Under the pieces are notes generated by a model. The model did not search any database. It was not told the DNA's origin and saw only the letters and a program-made list of their open reading frames with translations. The translations under genes were made by a program, and so were the position numbers. Positions 24,439 through 35,858 of a stretch of 64,000 bases of DNA are shown piece by piece (position 1 is the first letter of the stretch; every line of letters begins with the position of its first letter). This DNA comes from Candidatus Enterococcus myersii (GTDB lineage: Bacteria; Bacillota; Bacilli; Lactobacillales; Enterococcaceae). The stretch spans positions 1 through 64,000 of the forward strand of contig NZ_JAFLVT010000008.1 in the NCBI RefSeq assembly GCF_017316025.1, read 5' to 3'.

Positions 24439-24693
24439 CTATCTATTTTTATGGTCATATAAAAGATAAAGGATTAATGCTAAAAAAGAAACAAAAAGAC
24501 AGCCAATTCGTATTAATAAAATCGTTGGGGACTCAAAATGCCGGTGATTCAGCACTTGGCTGAAGAAAAATAATAATAATAGCAGCAAAACGGCTAAGAT
24601 TATTTTGTGGCGGTCCCACTTAATAAAAAAGGCAGCAATAATTAGAAAAAGTAGCACCGGTACCCAAAAAATGAGGCCGCTAATTTTCTCCAT
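24439..24693 (-). CDS. Small membrane protein of unknown function
   Basis: 84 aa with three membrane segments (about 5-21, 27-47 and 60-78) and a short basic tail (DHKNR). No family recognised. The ATG at 24693 follows GGAGTG with good spacing; a longer start at 24720 is less likely. It precedes birA by 11 bases and is probably cotranscribed with it. Repeat array B lies directly upstream. Confidence 0.6.
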   Translation of the reverse strand: MEKISGLIFWVPVLLFLIIAAFFIKWDRHKIILAVLLLLLLFFFSQVLNHRHFESPTILLIRIGCLFVSFLALILYLLYDHKNR

Positions 24694-24747
24694 ACAAAAC
24701 ACTCCAAATAAAAGATTCAATTTTTTGCTGTAAAGCCAGACAGCTTC

Positions 24748-24925
24748 AGCTTAATGCCAAAAGACTAATCGAGTTCATTTGGCTTTCCTATTGTGTTAGC
24801 TTCATGAACTAACTTTCTACGGCTTTAAGTTAAAACTTCAAAAAATTTGAAAAACAATTTATTGCACTTCCACCTTAAAGCTTGCAAGTTAATCAAGTTC
24901 ATTTGGCTTTCCTATTGAACTATAT
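24748..24925. repeat. Tandem repeat array B, 125-bp period
   Basis: GTTCATTTGGCTTTCCTATTG starts at 24773 and 24898 (125-bp period), preceded each time by CTTAA...GACTAATC-like sequence. TTAGCTTCATGAACTAAC pairs with the GTTCAT start to form the outer stem. The core AAATTTGAAAAACAATTT is at 24844-24861. Unit length, order of parts and core match arrays A and C, though the stems differ in sequence. From 24926 to the rpoB promoter I see nothing else. Confidence 0.75.
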
Positions 24926-25085
24926 TTTTTTGTAGAAAGTCACGAAAAAATTGTTAATAATTGAACAAGAGCGGCTAAGTTTTTTCAAAGGAAAAGAATT
25001 TGTTTCACCATTTTGAAAAGAATCAAATGAAAGAATGAATCTTTAACAAACTATTAAGGAAAGCCGCGGGCACTGGGAGAAACCA

Positions 25086-25114
25086 TTGACAAAATGGTAT
25101 TTGGTCTGTATAAT
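25086..25114 (+). promoter_or_regulatory. rpoBC promoter
   Basis: A perfect sigma-A promoter: TTGACA (25086-25091), 17-bp spacer, TATAAT (25109-25114). It gives a leader of about 230 nt before rpoB. There is no rplJL upstream, as usual in this order. Confidence 0.9.
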
Positions 25115-25192
25115 CGACAGAGCAAAAACTATCTGATGAAAAGAAGGAAGCAGGAACGATCTATTGTCCGTTTCGGCTTTGCCATAGGAAAA

Positions 25193-25240
25193 CAAAAGTA
25201 GAAAGGTCAATTTGAACGTTCTATCTTTTGGTTTTTTTTA
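25193..25240 (+). terminator. Terminator-like hairpin in the rpoB leader (possible attenuator)
   Basis: CAAAAGTAGAA (25193-25203) pairs with TTCTATCTTTTG (25220-25231), followed by GG and seven or more T. It lies between the consensus promoter and rpoB, so it must be read through or regulated. A second stem candidate, GGAACGATC...GTCCGTTTCGG, lies just upstream and might act as a competitor. Confidence 0.65.
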
Positions 25241-25351
25241 TGCCCAAAAGCCGCAAAAAATGCTTTTTGTTACGAAAGTTTAATATTTGTAATCTTTTTG
25301 TAACGAAAGTTGGATAGCCTTTTTGAAAGAAATTTTTGAGGGGTGAAGAGC

Positions 25352-28300
25352 TTGGCTGGACACGTAGTAAAATACGGGAAACATCGCGAACGTAGAAGTT
25401 ACGCTAGAATCAGTGAAGTATTGGAATTACCGAATTTGATCGAAATTCAAACCGACTCTTACCAATGGTTTTTAGATGAAGGTTTACGTGAGATGTTTGA
25501 AGACATCTTACCAATTGATGATTTTAACGGTAATTTGTCACTGGAATTTGTTGATTACGACTTGAAGGAACCAAAATACACAGTTGAAGAAGCTCGCGCG
25601 CATGATGCAAACTATTCTGCGCCACTACATGTTACTTTGCGTTTGACAAACCGGGAAACTGGCGAAATTAAATCACAGGAAGTTTTCTTCGGTGATTTCC
25701 CATTGATGACCGAACAAGGTACATTCATCATCAACGGTGCTGAACGGGTTATCGTATCACAGTTGGTACGTTCACCAGGTGTTTATTTCCACGGTAAAGT
25801 AGATAAAAATGGTAAAGAAGGCTTTGGTTCAACTGTTATTCCTAACCGTGGTGCATGGTTGGAAATGGAAACAGACGCCAAAGATATTTCCTATGTACGG
25901 ATTGACCGCACACGTAAAATTCCATTAACAGTATTGGTTCGGGCGTTAGGTTTTGGCTCCGACGATACAATTCTTGAAATTTTTGGCGAAAGCTTATCAT
26001 TACGCAACACAATCGAAAAAGACTTGCATAAAAACGCAAGTGATTCTCGTACTGAAGAAGGCTTAAAAGATATTTACGAACGACTACGTCCAGGAGAACC
26101 AAAAACTGCGGACAGTTCTCGTAACCTTTTGAATGCCCGCTTCTTTGATCCAAAACGTCACGACCTTGCCAATGTCGGTCGTTACAAAGTAAACAAAAAA
26201 TTAGACCTTAAAACACGTCTATTGAACTTAACGTTAGCTGAAACTTTGGTTGACCCTGAAACAGGTGAAATCATCGTTGAAAAAGGCACTGTTTTGTCTC
26301 ACCAAGAAATGGACAAATTAGCACCTTTCTTAGATAACGGTTTGAATGCTGTTACGTATTATCCTTCAGAAGATGGTGTCGTGACAGAACCAATGACAGT
26401 TCAAGTGATTAAAGTATTTTCACCAAAAGATCCAGAACGAGAAGTTAACGTAATCGGTAATGGCTATCCTGACGCTTCTGTGAAAACAGTTCGCCCGGCA
26501 GATATCATTGCTGCTATGAGCTACTTCTTCAACTTAATGGAAAGTATCGGCAATGTTGACGATATCGACCACTTAGGTAACCGTCGGATTCGCTCCGTTG
26601 GTGAATTATTACAAAACCAATTCCGTATCGGTTTAGCCCGGATGGAACGTGTGGTAAGAGAACGGATGTCTATTCAAGACACTGAGACGCTAACACCACA
26701 ACAATTAATCAATATTCGTCCAGTTGTGGCAAGTATCAAAGAATTCTTTGGTTCTTCTCAGTTGTCACAGTTCATGGACCAAACAAACCCATTAGGTGAG
26801 TTAACCCACAAACGTCGTCTATCAGCCTTAGGGCCTGGTGGTTTGACACGGGATCGTGCCGGCTATGAAGTTCGAGACGTTCACTATTCTCACTATGGTC
26901 GTATGTGTCCAATTGAAACGCCTGAAGGTCCAAACATCGGGTTGATCAATAGTTTGGCATCATACGCAAAAGTAAATAAATATGGCTTTATTGAAACACC
27001 ATATCGTCGTGTGGACCGTGCGACTGGCCGTGTAACGGATCAAATCGACTATTTAACAGCCGACATTGAAGACCATTACGTGGTTGCCCAAGCAAACAGC
27101 CCATTAAATGAAGATGGTAGTTTCAAAGAAGAATTAGTGATGGCCCGTGCAACTTCTGAAAACTTAGAAGTAACGATTGATAAAATTGATTACATGGACG
27201 TATCGCCAAAACAAGTAGTTGCAGTTGCGACTGCATGTATTCCTTTCTTAGAAAACGATGACTCCAACCGTGCCTTGATGGGTGCCAACATGCAGCGTCA
27301 AGCTGTGCCGTTGATTAACCCTAAATCACCATGGGTTGGGACTGGGATGGAATATAAATCAGCTCATGACTCAGGTGCTGCTTTATTATGTAAAAACCCA
27401 GGTGTCGTTGAATTTTGTGATGCATCTGAAATTCGTGTTCGTCGTGAAGACGGGGCATTAGATGTCTACTCCGTTACAAAATTCCGTCGTTCAAACTCAG
27501 GTACTAGCTACAACCAACGCCCATTAGTAAAACTAGGGGAAGAAGTTGAAAAAGGCGATATCCTAGCTGACGGACCTTCCATGGAAAACGGGGAAATGGC
27601 CTTAGGACAAAACGTTTTAATTGGTTTCATGACTTGGGAAGGTTACAACTACGAAGATGCCATCATCATGAGCCGTCGTTTGGTTAAAGATGATGTTTAT
27701 ACTTCGATTCATATTGAAGAATACGAATCAGAAGCTCGTGATACAAAATTAGGACCTGAAGAAATTACCCGCGAAATTCCAAACGTTGGGGAAGATGCAT
27801 TGAAGAACTTGGACGAAATGGGGATTATCCGCATTGGTGCCGAAGTAAAAGACGGCGACTTATTAGTTGGTAAAGTAACGCCAAAAGGTGTAACGGAATT
27901 ATCAGCTGAAGAACGTCTATTACATGCTATCTTCGGTGAAAAAGCCCGCGAAGTTCGCGACACTTCTCTTCGTGTTCCTCACGGCGGTGGCGGTATCGTC
28001 CACGACGTGAAAATCTTTACCCGTGAAGCTGGCGACGAATTATCACCAGGGGTTAATATGTTAGTGCGCGTTTACATCGTGCAAAAACGTAAGATCCATG
28101 AAGGGGATAAAATGGCCGGTCGTCATGGTAATAAAGGGGTTGTATCCCGGATTATGCCAGAAGAAGATATGCCATATCTTCCAGATGGTACACCAATTGA
28201 CGTGATGTTGAATCCTTTAGGGGTGCCATCACGGATGAACATCGGACAAGTATTGGAATTACACTTAGGGATGGCTGCCCGTCAATTAGGTATTCATGTT

Positions 28301-28966
28301 GCAACACCAGTCTTTGATGGTGCAAATGATGAAGACGTTTGGGCAACTGTTAAAGAAGCAGGTATGGCAAGTGATGCCAAAACTGTTCTTTACGATGGCC
28401 GTACTGGTGAACCATTTGATGGTCGTATCTCCGTTGGGGTTATGTACATGATTAAACTAGCCCACATGGTTGACGATAAATTGCATGCCCGTTCAATTGG
28501 ACCTTACTCACTTGTTACCCAACAACCATTGGGTGGTAAAGCGCAGTTTGGTGGACAACGTTTCGGAGAAATGGAAGTTTGGGCACTGGAAGCTTACGGT
28601 GCAGCTTACACCTTGCAAGAAATCTTGACTTATAAATCAGATGACGTTGTGGGTCGTGTGAAAACATACGAAGCAATCGTTAAAGGTGAACCAATTCCAA
28701 AACCTGGTGTACCAGAATCCTTCCGCGTATTAGTGAAAGAATTACAATCATTAGGTTTAGATATGCGCGTCCTTGATATCGAAGATGAAGAAATTGAACT
28801 TCGTGACATGGATGACGATGATGATGATTTAATTACAGTAGATGCTTTGACGAAATTCGCCGAACAACAATCTGCTAAAGAAGTTGAACAGGCAGCTGCC
28901 GCTGAAGAAAAAACTGCAGAAGAAGATTTGAATCAAGAAATCGAAACTGCCGAAGACGTTGAATAA
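25352..28966 (+). CDS. rpoB: RNA polymerase beta subunit
   Basis: 1204 aa, the normal length for enterococci. It forms the catalytic core with beta prime. The rifampicin pocket reads [30 protein letters not shown] with the wild-type Gln, Asp, His and Ser positions, so no resistance change is visible. Other landmarks are [12 protein letters not shown], the [16 protein letters not shown] active-site segment, and an acidic C-terminal tail (DMDDDDDD then Glu-rich). The TTG at 25352 follows GAGGGGTGA and gives the usual MAGH start; the GTG at 25343 lies inside the ribosome site. Confidence 0.97.
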   Translation: MAGHVVKYGKHRERRSYARISEVLELPNLIEIQTDSYQWFLDEGLREMFEDILPIDDFNGNLSLEFVDYDLKEPKYTVEEARAHDANYSAPLHVTLRLTNRETGEIKSQEVFFGDFPLMTEQGTFIINGAERVIVSQLVRSPGVYFHGKVDKNGKEGFGSTVIPNRGAWLEMETDAKDISYVRIDRTRKIPLTVLVRALGFGSDDTILEIFGESLSLRNTIEKDLHKNASDSRTEEGLKDIYERLRPGEPKTADSSRNLLNARFFDPKRHDLANVGRYKVNKKLDLKTRLLNLTLAETLVDPETGEIIVEKGTVLSHQEMDKLAPFLDNGLNAVTYYPSEDGVVTEPMTVQVIKVFSPKDPEREVNVIGNGYPDASVKTVRPADIIAAMSYFFNLMESIGNVDDIDHLGNRRIRSVGELLQNQFRIGLARMERVVRERMSIQDTETLTPQQLINIRPVVASIKEFFGSSQLSQFMDQTNPLGELTHKRRLSALGPGGLTRDRAGYEVRDVHYSHYGRMCPIETPEGPNIGLINSLASYAKVNKYGFIETPYRRVDRATGRVTDQIDYLTADIEDHYVVAQANSPLNEDGSFKEELVMARATSENLEVTIDKIDYMDVSPKQVVAVATACIPFLENDDSNRALMGANMQRQAVPLINPKSPWVGTGMEYKSAHDSGAALLCKNPGVVEFCDASEIRVRREDGALDVYSVTKFRRSNSGTSYNQRPLVKLGEEVEKGDILADGPSMENGEMALGQNVLIGFMTWEGYNYEDAIIMSRRLVKDDVYTSIHIEEYESEARDTKLGPEEITREIPNVGEDALKNLDEMGIIRIGAEVKDGDLLVGKVTPKGVTELSAEERLLHAIFGEKAREVRDTSLRVPHGGGGIVHDVKIFTREAGDELSPGVNMLVRVYIVQKRKIHEGDKMAGRHGNKGVVSRIMPEEDMPYLPDGTPIDVMLNPLGVPSRMNIGQVLELHLGMAARQLGIHVATPVFDGANDEDVWATVKEAGMASDAKTVLYDGRTGEPFDGRISVGVMYMIKLAHMVDDKLHARSIGPYSLVTQQPLGGKAQFGGQRFGEMEVWALEAYGAAYTLQEILTYKSDDVVGRVKTYEAIVKGEPIPKPGVPESFRVLVKELQSLGLDMRVLDIEDEEIELRDMDDDDDDLITVDALTKFAEQQSAKEVEQAAAAEEKTAEEDLNQEIETAEDVE

Positions 28967-29038
28967 GCTTTAATTTAACGGAGCATTTGGCACTTTTCAG
29001 TCATCGACTGTCAAGTGTCAAAACTCCCTTAAAAGCTT
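28965..29038 (+). other. Intercistronic hairpin between rpoB and rpoC
   Basis: AAGCTTTAATTTAACGGAG pairs with CTCCCTTAAAAGCTT, and a GGCACTT/AAGTGTC inner stem extends the fold. There is no T-run, so it is more likely an mRNA processing or stability element than a terminator. Confidence 0.6.
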
Positions 29039-29089
29039 ACGTTTATATTCAGTTGCAACCCGCTAGAAATGAAATGGAGGGAACCCCTT

Positions 29090-32000
29090 TTGATCGATGT
29101 AAATAAATTCGAAAGCATGCAAATAGGTCTGGCATCTCCTGAGAAAATCAGAAGCTGGTCATACGGGGAAGTTAAAAAACCTGAGACCATCAACTACCGC
29201 ACGCTAAAACCGGAACGGGAAGGTTTGTTTGACGAACGCATCTTCGGTCCTACTAAAGACTGGGAATGTGCTTGTGGTAAATACAAACGCATCCGTTACA
29301 AAGGCATCGTCTGTGACCGTTGTGGCGTGGAAGTAACACGCTCAAAAGTACGTCGTGAACGTATGGGTCACATTGAATTAGCTGCTCCGGTTTCACATAT
29401 TTGGTATTTCAAAGGTATCCCATCACGGATGGGCTTAGTTTTAGACATGAGCCCACGGGCATTGGAAGAAGTTATTTACTTCGCTTCTTATGTCGTAATC
29501 GATCCAGGCGATACTTCACTAGAGAAAAAACAATTATTGACTGAAAGAGAATACCGTGAAAAACGGGAACAATACGGTCAAACATTCACTGCTGCGATGG
29601 GTGCTGAAGCAATTAAACAATTGTTAGACAGCGTTGACTTAGACGGCGAAGCAGCTGAATTAAAAGAAGAATTAAAAACAGCTTCTGGTCAAAAACGGAC
29701 ACGGGCAATCCGCCGTTTGGATATTTTGGAAGCATTCCGAAAATCTGGCAACAAACCAAGCTGGATGGTTATGGATGTTATTCCTGTAATCCCGCCAGAC
29801 TTACGTCCAATGGTGCAATTAGAAGGTGGCCGTTTTGCAACGAGTGACTTAAATGACTTGTACCGTCGTGTGATTAACCGTAACAACCGGTTAAAACGCT
29901 TATTGGACTTAAATGCACCATCTATTATCGTGCAAAATGAAAAACGGATGTTACAAGAAGCCGTTGATGCATTGATTGATAATGGTCGTCGTGGCCGTCC
30001 TGTGACAGGACCAGGTAACCGCCCATTGAAATCACTTTCTCACATGTTGAAAGGGAAACAAGGTCGTTTCCGTCAAAACTTGCTAGGAAAACGTGTTGAC
30101 TATTCTGGTCGTTCCGTTATCGTTGTTGGACCTTTCTTAAAAATGTATCAATGTGGTTTGCCAAAAGAAATGGCAATCGAATTGTTTAAACCATTTGTTA
30201 TGAAAGAATTAGTCCAAAGAGAAATCGCTTCAAACATCAAAAATGCAAAACGTAAAATCGAACGCATGGAAGATGAAGTTTGGGACGTTTTAGAAGACGT
30301 CATCAAAGAACATCCAGTTCTATTGAACCGGGCACCTACTTTGCACAGACTAGGTATCCAAGCCTTTGAACCAGTCTTAGTTGAAGGTCGCGCAATCCGC
30401 TTGCACCCATTAGTGTGTGAAGCCTACAATGCCGATTTCGATGGGGACCAAATGGCTGTTCACGTACCGTTAAATGACGAAGCGCAAGCAGAAGCGCGGA
30501 TGTTAATGTTAGCGGCACAAAACATCTTAAATCCAAAAGATGGTAAACCAGTTGTAACCCCTTCTCAAGATATGGTCTTAGGGAACTACTACTTGACGAT
30601 GGAAGAAGATGGCCGTGAAGGTGAAGGTATGATCTTCCGCGATATGGATGAAGCTGTAACTGCATGGCGCAATGGCTATGTGCATTTACACTCTCGGATT
30701 GCGGTTAACCCAAGAACTCTAGGGGACAAACCATTCACTGAAGAACAAAAAAATCGTTTGATGGTAACGACGGTTGGTAAAGTTATTTTTAACTCCATTA
30801 TGCCACCAGAATTCCCTTACCTAAACGAACCAACTGATTTCAACTTGACAATCCAAACGCCTGACAAGTACTTTGTTGAAGCAGGAACAGATATTCCAAG
30901 TTTCATCAAAGAACAAGAGCTCGTTGGACCATTCAAGAAGAAAAACTTAGGAAATATCATTGCAGAAGTCTTCAAACGTTTCAAAGTTACAGAAACTTCT
31001 AAAATGTTGGACCGCATGAAAGACTTAGGTTACAAGCACTCTACTCATGCCGGTATCACTGTAGGAATCGCTGATATCATGGTTTTATCTGAAAAACATG
31101 ACATCATTGAAAATGCCCACAAACAAGTAGAAACAATCACTAAACAATTCCGTCGTGGTTTGATTACAGATGATGAACGGTATGAACGCGTTATTGGTGT
31201 TTGGAATGCAGCCAAAGATGAAATCCAACAAAAATTGATGGAATCTTTAGATGCGAAAAACCCAATCTTCATGATGAGTGACTCTGGAGCCCGTGGTAAC
31301 ATCTCCAACTTTACGCAGCTTGCTGGTATGCGTGGTTTGATGGCCGCTCCAAATGGTCGTATCATGGAATTGCCAATCATCTCAAACTTCCGTGAAGGAC
31401 TTTCCGTCTTGGAAATGTTTATCTCTACTCACGGTGCACGTAAAGGGATGACCGATACTGCCTTGAAGACTGCCGATTCCGGTTATCTTACACGTCGTTT
31501 GGTTGACGTGGCTCAAGATGTTATCATTCGTGAAGAAGACTGTGGTACCGATCGTGGTTTAGATATCAGCGCAATTCGCGAAGGCAACGAAATCATCGAA
31601 TCCTTGGAAGAACGCTTAGTAGGACGTTATACACATAAATCTGTCGTAAATCCTGAAACGGGCGAATTAATTCTTGGTTCTGATGACTTAATCACCGAAG
31701 ATATTGCACGTCAAATCGTGGACGCTGGGATTGAAACTGTTTCAATTCGCTCTGTCTTCACATGTAATACAAAACATGGTGTATGTAAACATTGTTATGG
31801 TCGTAACTTGGCAACAGGTGCTGAAGTTGAAGTTGGTGAAGCAGTTGGTACAATCGCTGCCCAATCAATCGGTGAACCAGGTACTCAGTTGACCATGCGT
31901 ACATTCCATACCGGTGGGGTTGCCGGGGACGATATTACCCAAGGTTTACCTCGTGTCCAAGAAATTTTTGAAGCCCGTAATCCAAAAGGGCAAGCTGTCA

Positions 32001-32740
32001 TCACTGAAGTTACAGGTGAAGTCATTGAAATCGCTGAAGATGCTGCAACACGCAGTAAAGAAGTGACAATCAAAGGTACGACCGATACACGGACCTACAC
32101 TGTTCCGTATACAGCACGTATGAAAGTGACAGAAGGAGATTACATCCATCGTGGTGCACCTCTAACTGAAGGTTCTATCGATCCAAAACAATTGTTACAA
32201 GTTCGCGATGTTTTATCCGTTGAAAACTACCTATTACGGGAAGTACAACGTGTTTACCGTATGCAAGGGGTAGAAATCGGTGACAAACATATCGAAGTTA
32301 TGGTTCGTCAAATGTTGCGTAAAGTTCGCGTAATGGACCCAGGTGATACTGAAATTTTACCAGGTACATTATTAGATATTGCCGACTTTAAAGACCAAAA
32401 CTACAACACATTGGTTGCTGGTGGCGTACCTGCGACATCTCGTCCAGTGTTACTAGGGATTACAAAAGCATCATTGGAAACAAATAGTTTCTTATCTGCT
32501 GCGTCATTCCAAGAAACAACACGAGTGTTAACAGACGCTGCAATCCGTGGTAAACGTGACCCATTACTAGGCTTGAAAGAAAATGTTATCATCGGGAAAA
32601 TCATTCCTGCTGGTACTGGTATGGCACGTTACCGCAATATGGAACCAAAAGAAGTTACGGTTGCTTCTGAAAATGTGTATAGCATTTCAGACATCGAAGC
32701 CCAAATGGCGGCAGAAGATGCCTTAAACAACCAAGACTAA
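29090..32740 (+). CDS. rpoC: RNA polymerase beta prime subunit
   Basis: 1216 aa. The N-terminal zinc site [20 protein letters not shown] lies at about residues 60-80, the catalytic magnesium motif [13 protein letters not shown] near 447-460, and the second zinc cysteines in CGTDRG...[13 protein letters not shown] near 820-900. The TTG at 29090 sits ten bases behind GGAGGG and gives [10 protein letters not shown], the usual enterococcal start; the upstream ATG at 29069 would place the ribosome site inside the gene. Cotranscribed with rpoB. Confidence 0.97.
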   Translation: MIDVNKFESMQIGLASPEKIRSWSYGEVKKPETINYRTLKPEREGLFDERIFGPTKDWECACGKYKRIRYKGIVCDRCGVEVTRSKVRRERMGHIELAAPVSHIWYFKGIPSRMGLVLDMSPRALEEVIYFASYVVIDPGDTSLEKKQLLTEREYREKREQYGQTFTAAMGAEAIKQLLDSVDLDGEAAELKEELKTASGQKRTRAIRRLDILEAFRKSGNKPSWMVMDVIPVIPPDLRPMVQLEGGRFATSDLNDLYRRVINRNNRLKRLLDLNAPSIIVQNEKRMLQEAVDALIDNGRRGRPVTGPGNRPLKSLSHMLKGKQGRFRQNLLGKRVDYSGRSVIVVGPFLKMYQCGLPKEMAIELFKPFVMKELVQREIASNIKNAKRKIERMEDEVWDVLEDVIKEHPVLLNRAPTLHRLGIQAFEPVLVEGRAIRLHPLVCEAYNADFDGDQMAVHVPLNDEAQAEARMLMLAAQNILNPKDGKPVVTPSQDMVLGNYYLTMEEDGREGEGMIFRDMDEAVTAWRNGYVHLHSRIAVNPRTLGDKPFTEEQKNRLMVTTVGKVIFNSIMPPEFPYLNEPTDFNLTIQTPDKYFVEAGTDIPSFIKEQELVGPFKKKNLGNIIAEVFKRFKVTETSKMLDRMKDLGYKHSTHAGITVGIADIMVLSEKHDIIENAHKQVETITKQFRRGLITDDERYERVIGVWNAAKDEIQQKLMESLDAKNPIFMMSDSGARGNISNFTQLAGMRGLMAAPNGRIMELPIISNFREGLSVLEMFISTHGARKGMTDTALKTADSGYLTRRLVDVAQDVIIREEDCGTDRGLDISAIREGNEIIESLEERLVGRYTHKSVVNPETGELILGSDDLITEDIARQIVDAGIETVSIRSVFTCNTKHGVCKHCYGRNLATGAEVEVGEAVGTIAAQSIGEPGTQLTMRTFHTGGVAGDDITQGLPRVQEIFEARNPKGQAVITEVTGEVIEIAEDAATRSKEVTIKGTTDTRTYTVPYTARMKVTEGDYIHRGAPLTEGSIDPKQLLQVRDVLSVENYLLREVQRVYRMQGVEIGDKHIEVMVRQMLRKVRVMDPGDTEILPGTLLDIADFKDQNYNTLVAGGVPATSRPVLLGITKASLETNSFLSAASFQETTRVLTDAAIRGKRDPLLGLKENVIIGKIIPAGTGMARYRNMEPKEVTVASENVYSISDIEAQMAAEDALNNQD

Positions 32741-32799
32741 TGCGTTAGTATTAAAAGTCGCGGCAGAACGCTTGCGAAAATGCCGTTTATTTTTGGAAA

Positions 32800-32838
32800 T
32801 GAGTCGGGACAAAATTTTTGTCCTGGCTCATTTTTTTT
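32800..32838 (+). terminator. Terminator of rpoBC
   Basis: GAGTCGGGACAAAA (32801-32814) pairs with TTTTTGTCCTGGCTC (32815-32829) and is followed by eight T. The rest of the 300-bp gap to the convergent comC shows nothing further. Confidence 0.92.
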
Positions 32839-33041
32839 GACTATAAGAAAAGTAGGGATTGTCGTAGGAATAAATTGTCTTTTTTTTTCTAAGCCTGCTT
32901 GTACCGCTAGAAAATAGGCAGGATAAATAAACCTTAGCCAAATCAGAAATTTAGCAGCTAGGTGTAGGATTTTTATAATCAATTTTTTGAAAATGAAGTT
33001 AAATTATGGAATTTTCAAAGTCACAAGGTTAAAAGATGCCG

Positions 33042-33758
33042 TCAAGGGAGCTCCCATGCTAAAATAAAGAGAGCATGTATCGTTTTGTTAAAGTGTAGGA
33101 CGAGGAAAAGCCCACAGCTTAAAAAAGGGATAAAGGGCAATCTGTCACTATTTTTTTGCAGTAGTTTTGCTACGATAAAGTACAAAAGTCCGAAACTACT
33201 GCTAAGAAAAAGCAGCATAGAAAATTGCCAGAAAGATAACCAAGGGCTCCACGCCAGCAATAATAAAAGGTCACCAACCCCCAATTTCTCACGGTAGTAA
33301 TAACTAAAAAGCGCGGCAAATAGGAGACAATAAAGGAATGTCTGCCAATGAAAAGGCATCTTTAAATAAGACTGCCCAAGCCATAGCACAAGACTTGTTA
33401 CCAAGAAGATACTGGTTTCTAAAATTTTGAAATAGTAGTCGGAAATACTCAAAAGCCAAGCAGAATATAGCCAAAAACAAGTGATGATCGGGTTTGCCGG
33501 CGAATAATTTAAGCATAAAGTAAAGAGCAGTCCGCAAGTAATTTCTGCAATAAGGTAATCCAAGGGGATTTTTGTTTGACAGTGACGACAGCGTCCTTTT
33601 TGTAAGAGAAAGCTTAACAGTGGAATCAATTCCAACCAGCTAAGACGCGTGTTACACGCCTCGCAATGAGAGGGAGGAAAAAGTGAACTATTTTTAGGCA
33701 GACGCGTCGCGAGAAGATAACCAAAAGAGCCAAAGCAACAGCCAATAATAAAAGTCAT
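33042..33758 (-). CDS. comC: Prepilin peptidase (A24 family, ComC type)
   Basis: 238 aa membrane aspartic peptidase that cleaves and methylates type IV-like pseudopilins of the competence pilus. It has the N-terminal domain with the zinc tetracysteine (Cys32, Cys35, Cys57, Cys60) and both catalytic aspartates (Asp107 in SISDYY, Asp163 in LGVGD), so it appears intact. About seven membrane helices. The ATG at 33758 is preferred to 33764 because AAAGGAG sits seven bases before it. No pilin or comG gene is in the window, so it is an orphan here. Confidence 0.9.
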   Translation of the reverse strand: MTFIIGCCFGSFGYLLATRLPKNSSLFPPSHCEACNTRLSWLELIPLLSFLLQKGRCRHCQTKIPLDYLIAEITCGLLFTLCLNYSPANPIITCFWLYSAWLLSISDYYFKILETSIFLVTSLVLWLGQSYLKMPFHWQTFLYCLLFAALFSYYYREKLGVGDLLLLLAWSPWLSFWQFSMLLFLSSSFGLLYFIVAKLLQKNSDRLPFIPFLSCGLFLVLHFNKTIHALFILAWELP

Positions 33759-33897
33759 AACCATTCTCCTTTCAAAATAAATTACGCAAAAAATGTGTAA
33801 CTTATTTATGAAAAAATATATGATTTCATCAAAGCAAAAATTTTGTTTTAATGTTTTAAAATTAGCAGCTATTTATCAAAAGATTGGGAGTGTTCGT

Positions 33898-34605
33898 ATG
33901 AAAAAAATCTGGATACCACTTATGCTAGTGGCATTATTTGTTTTAGCGGGGTGTAATAAGGCTATTCCTGCCAAAGAGGCGGGTGAGCTGTTCGTTGATC
34001 GCGTCGTCTATGACGAAGATACGAAAAAATTTACAGAAAACTTTGCGAATGGAGAAGAATTGAATAAAGGCTTTAAAGAAAATGAGGCCAATTTCAAAGA
34101 TAATTTTACAGCGGGGTTAATCAGTGTCGGTGATGCCGTTTCCAAAGATGAAGCCAATGAATTAACGGAATTATTAAATCATCAAATCAAAGAAGTTACC
34201 TCCTATGACGTAAAGGTAAAAGAAGCAGGTAAAATCTCCAATGTGACATATGAAGTGAAGGGTCTAGATTTTGCTGCCATCATGAAGGAAACTTCAAAAG
34301 GGATTACGCAAAAAATGATTGCAGATAATAAACTAGCCAACGATCAAAATAAGATTATTGAAGAAACGTTACAACTGTTAAGAGAAAATATTAAAACAGC
34401 TAAAGCCAAAGAAACAGCTGTTCCGATTATGATCGAAATGAAACCTGAAAAAGGAAAGTGGACTATTGTTAGAGGACAAAGAGACCAAATTAATAATTTA
34501 TACTTTGCCTTTGTAGCGGGTGTTAAAGATCAAGAAACACTGACAAGTGATTGGAATAAAGCGATGGAAGAAGTCGCAAAAGAAGTACAAGCAGAATTGA
34601 AATGA
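33898..34605 (+). CDS. DUF5105-like lipoprotein
   Basis: 235 aa. The lipoprotein signal ends VLAGC (Cys19). The mature part is highly charged and helical, with KEAGELFVDRVVYDE at the start and a lysine-rich middle; it resembles enterococcal and streptococcal surface lipoproteins of the DUF5105 group, whose role is unknown. The ATG at 33898 follows GGGAG; the upstream in-frame ATG adds a nonsensical leader. Monocistronic, with its own terminator. Confidence 0.8.
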   Translation: MKKIWIPLMLVALFVLAGCNKAIPAKEAGELFVDRVVYDEDTKKFTENFANGEELNKGFKENEANFKDNFTAGLISVGDAVSKDEANELTELLNHQIKEVTSYDVKVKEAGKISNVTYEVKGLDFAAIMKETSKGITQKMIADNKLANDQNKIIEETLQLLRENIKTAKAKETAVPIMIEMKPEKGKWTIVRGQRDQINNLYFAFVAGVKDQETLTSDWNKAMEEVAKEVQAELK

Positions 34606-34608
34606 TCC

Positions 34609-34645
34609 AATGACCTCTTGTTAAAAAACAAGAGGTCATTTTTAA
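34609..34645 (+). terminator. Terminator of the DUF5105-like gene
   Basis: A perfect 12-bp stem, AATGACCTCTTG (34609-34620) with CAAGAGGTCATT (34629-34640), with an 8-nt loop and T-run. Confidence 0.93.
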
Positions 34646-34794
34646 AACGGGGGATTTTCAGTAAAGATTCCGCAAATTTACTTATTTTTTAAAAGTATGA
34701 CAAAATTTGAAATAACGCCAAAGAGTGTTTTGTTGTACTTTTTTCCGATTTCATACTATCATTTTAATGTAAACAATTTGAAGGAGGATGAAAA

Positions 34795-35262
34795 ATGAAA
34801 TTTGCAAAAACAAAAGAAGTATTAAACCAATTAGTGGCAGACTTAAGTCAAATGTCAATGGTTATTCACCAAACTCACTGGTATATGCGAGGACCTGGTT
34901 TCTTGACATTACACCCAATGATGGATGATTTCATGGATGATGTGAACGACCAATTAGATGAAATTTCTGAACGCTTAATCACATTAGATGGCGCTCCTTT
35001 TTCTACATTGAAGGAAATGGCTGAAAATACTAAAATTCCTGATGAAGTAGGTCGTTGGGACCGTTCAATGGAAGAACGCTTAGCTACTTTGGTTGAAGGT
35101 TACCGCTATTTGGCTGACTTATACCAAAAAGGGATTGAAGTATCTGGTGAAGAAGGCGACGATCCAACGCAAGACATCTTCATCGAATTCAAAACAGCAA
35201 CAGAAAAACGCATTTGGATGATTCAAGCACACTTAGGCAAAGCGCCTGAAATTGATGCTTAA
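34795..35262 (+). CDS. dps: Dps/Dpr family ferritin-like protein
   Basis: 155 aa, the normal Dps length. Dps dodecamers oxidise and store iron with hydrogen peroxide, protecting DNA. Ferroxidase ligands are visible: His28 in HQTHWY, His40 and Asp44 in HPMMDDF, and the Asp/Glu cluster DQLDEISERL. It lacks a long lysine-rich tail, so DNA binding is unlikely and iron storage more likely (Dpr-like). The ATG follows GAAGGAGG. A likely promoter is TTGTTG...TACTAT, 35-70 bases upstream. No clear Fur/PerR box was recognised. Confidence 0.93.
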   Translation: MKFAKTKEVLNQLVADLSQMSMVIHQTHWYMRGPGFLTLHPMMDDFMDDVNDQLDEISERLITLDGAPFSTLKEMAENTKIPDEVGRWDRSMEERLATLVEGYRYLADLYQKGIEVSGEEGDDPTQDIFIEFKTATEKRIWMIQAHLGKAPEIDA

Positions 35263-35277
35263 TATTTAAATACTATC

Positions 35278-35362
35278 TAAAAGATTCAGCGATGTATGTC
35301 GCTGGATCTTTTTTTGTTTAAAAGAAAAGCCCCTTACTCAAAAAGCAGCTTTTTAAGTGAGG
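35278..35362 (+). terminator. Terminator of dps plus a second hairpin
   Basis: AAAGATTCAGCGA (35280-35292) pairs with TCGCTGGATCTTT and a T-run to 35316. A second hairpin, CCTTACTCAAAAAG (35332-35345) with CTTTTTAAGTGAGG (35349-35362), follows without a T-run. Confidence 0.85.
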
Positions 35363-35852
35363 TCTCATTTTGTTTTAAATGAGTGTGTTAGTAAACACTG
35401 AAAAATGAATATCACAGATTTTTATCGAAAACGAACTTTTCTTAAATTGCGTTTTTCACTGGACGAAAATGTATGTATCAAAGTTGTGGAAAGCGTTTTT
35501 AAGAAACATCTATCATAAATTCATAATATTTTTTACTAAAAATTAATATTATTTTGGTATAGACAAAAATTTAAAATTAAAACTAGAATCTGCTTTTTAT
35601 TTCATAGTTATTTTTTGTTTTTGATTTAGTTTTTATAAAAAGGTATTTTAAATAAATTTTGACAAAATATATTATTTAATAATGTAATATAACGATTATT
35701 ATCATGAGCGATTTGATTAAAAAAGACTCATTTTGGTTTGGGCTTTTTGCGACTGTTTTCTTATTTATTATAAGATAATTGTCATTTTAAACGAAAAAAA
35801 ATATAAAAATAGAAGAATTATCGTGCTATTATTTAGACCGTGAAGGAGGTGA
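35363..35852. other. AT-rich gap and promoter region of the WxL operon
   Basis: 490 bp of strongly A+T-rich DNA. A TTGACA at 35660 with TGTAAT/TAATAT 18-20 bp downstream may be the operon promoter. A possible 24-codon hydrophobic reading frame (35704-35778) has no ribosome site and is not called. No other gene is visible. Confidence 0.5.
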
Positions 35853-35858
35853 ATGAAA

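Noticed and set aside
26750-26880. Possible rifampicin-resistance change in rpoB
   Set aside because: All classic resistance positions in the rifampicin pocket carry the wild-type residues.
35704-35778. A 24-codon reading frame for a small hydrophobic peptide (MSDLIKKDSFWFG...)
   Set aside because: It resembles small membrane toxins or peptides, but there is no ribosome site, no promoter and no partner antisense RNA signal; the AT-rich region gives such frames by chance.
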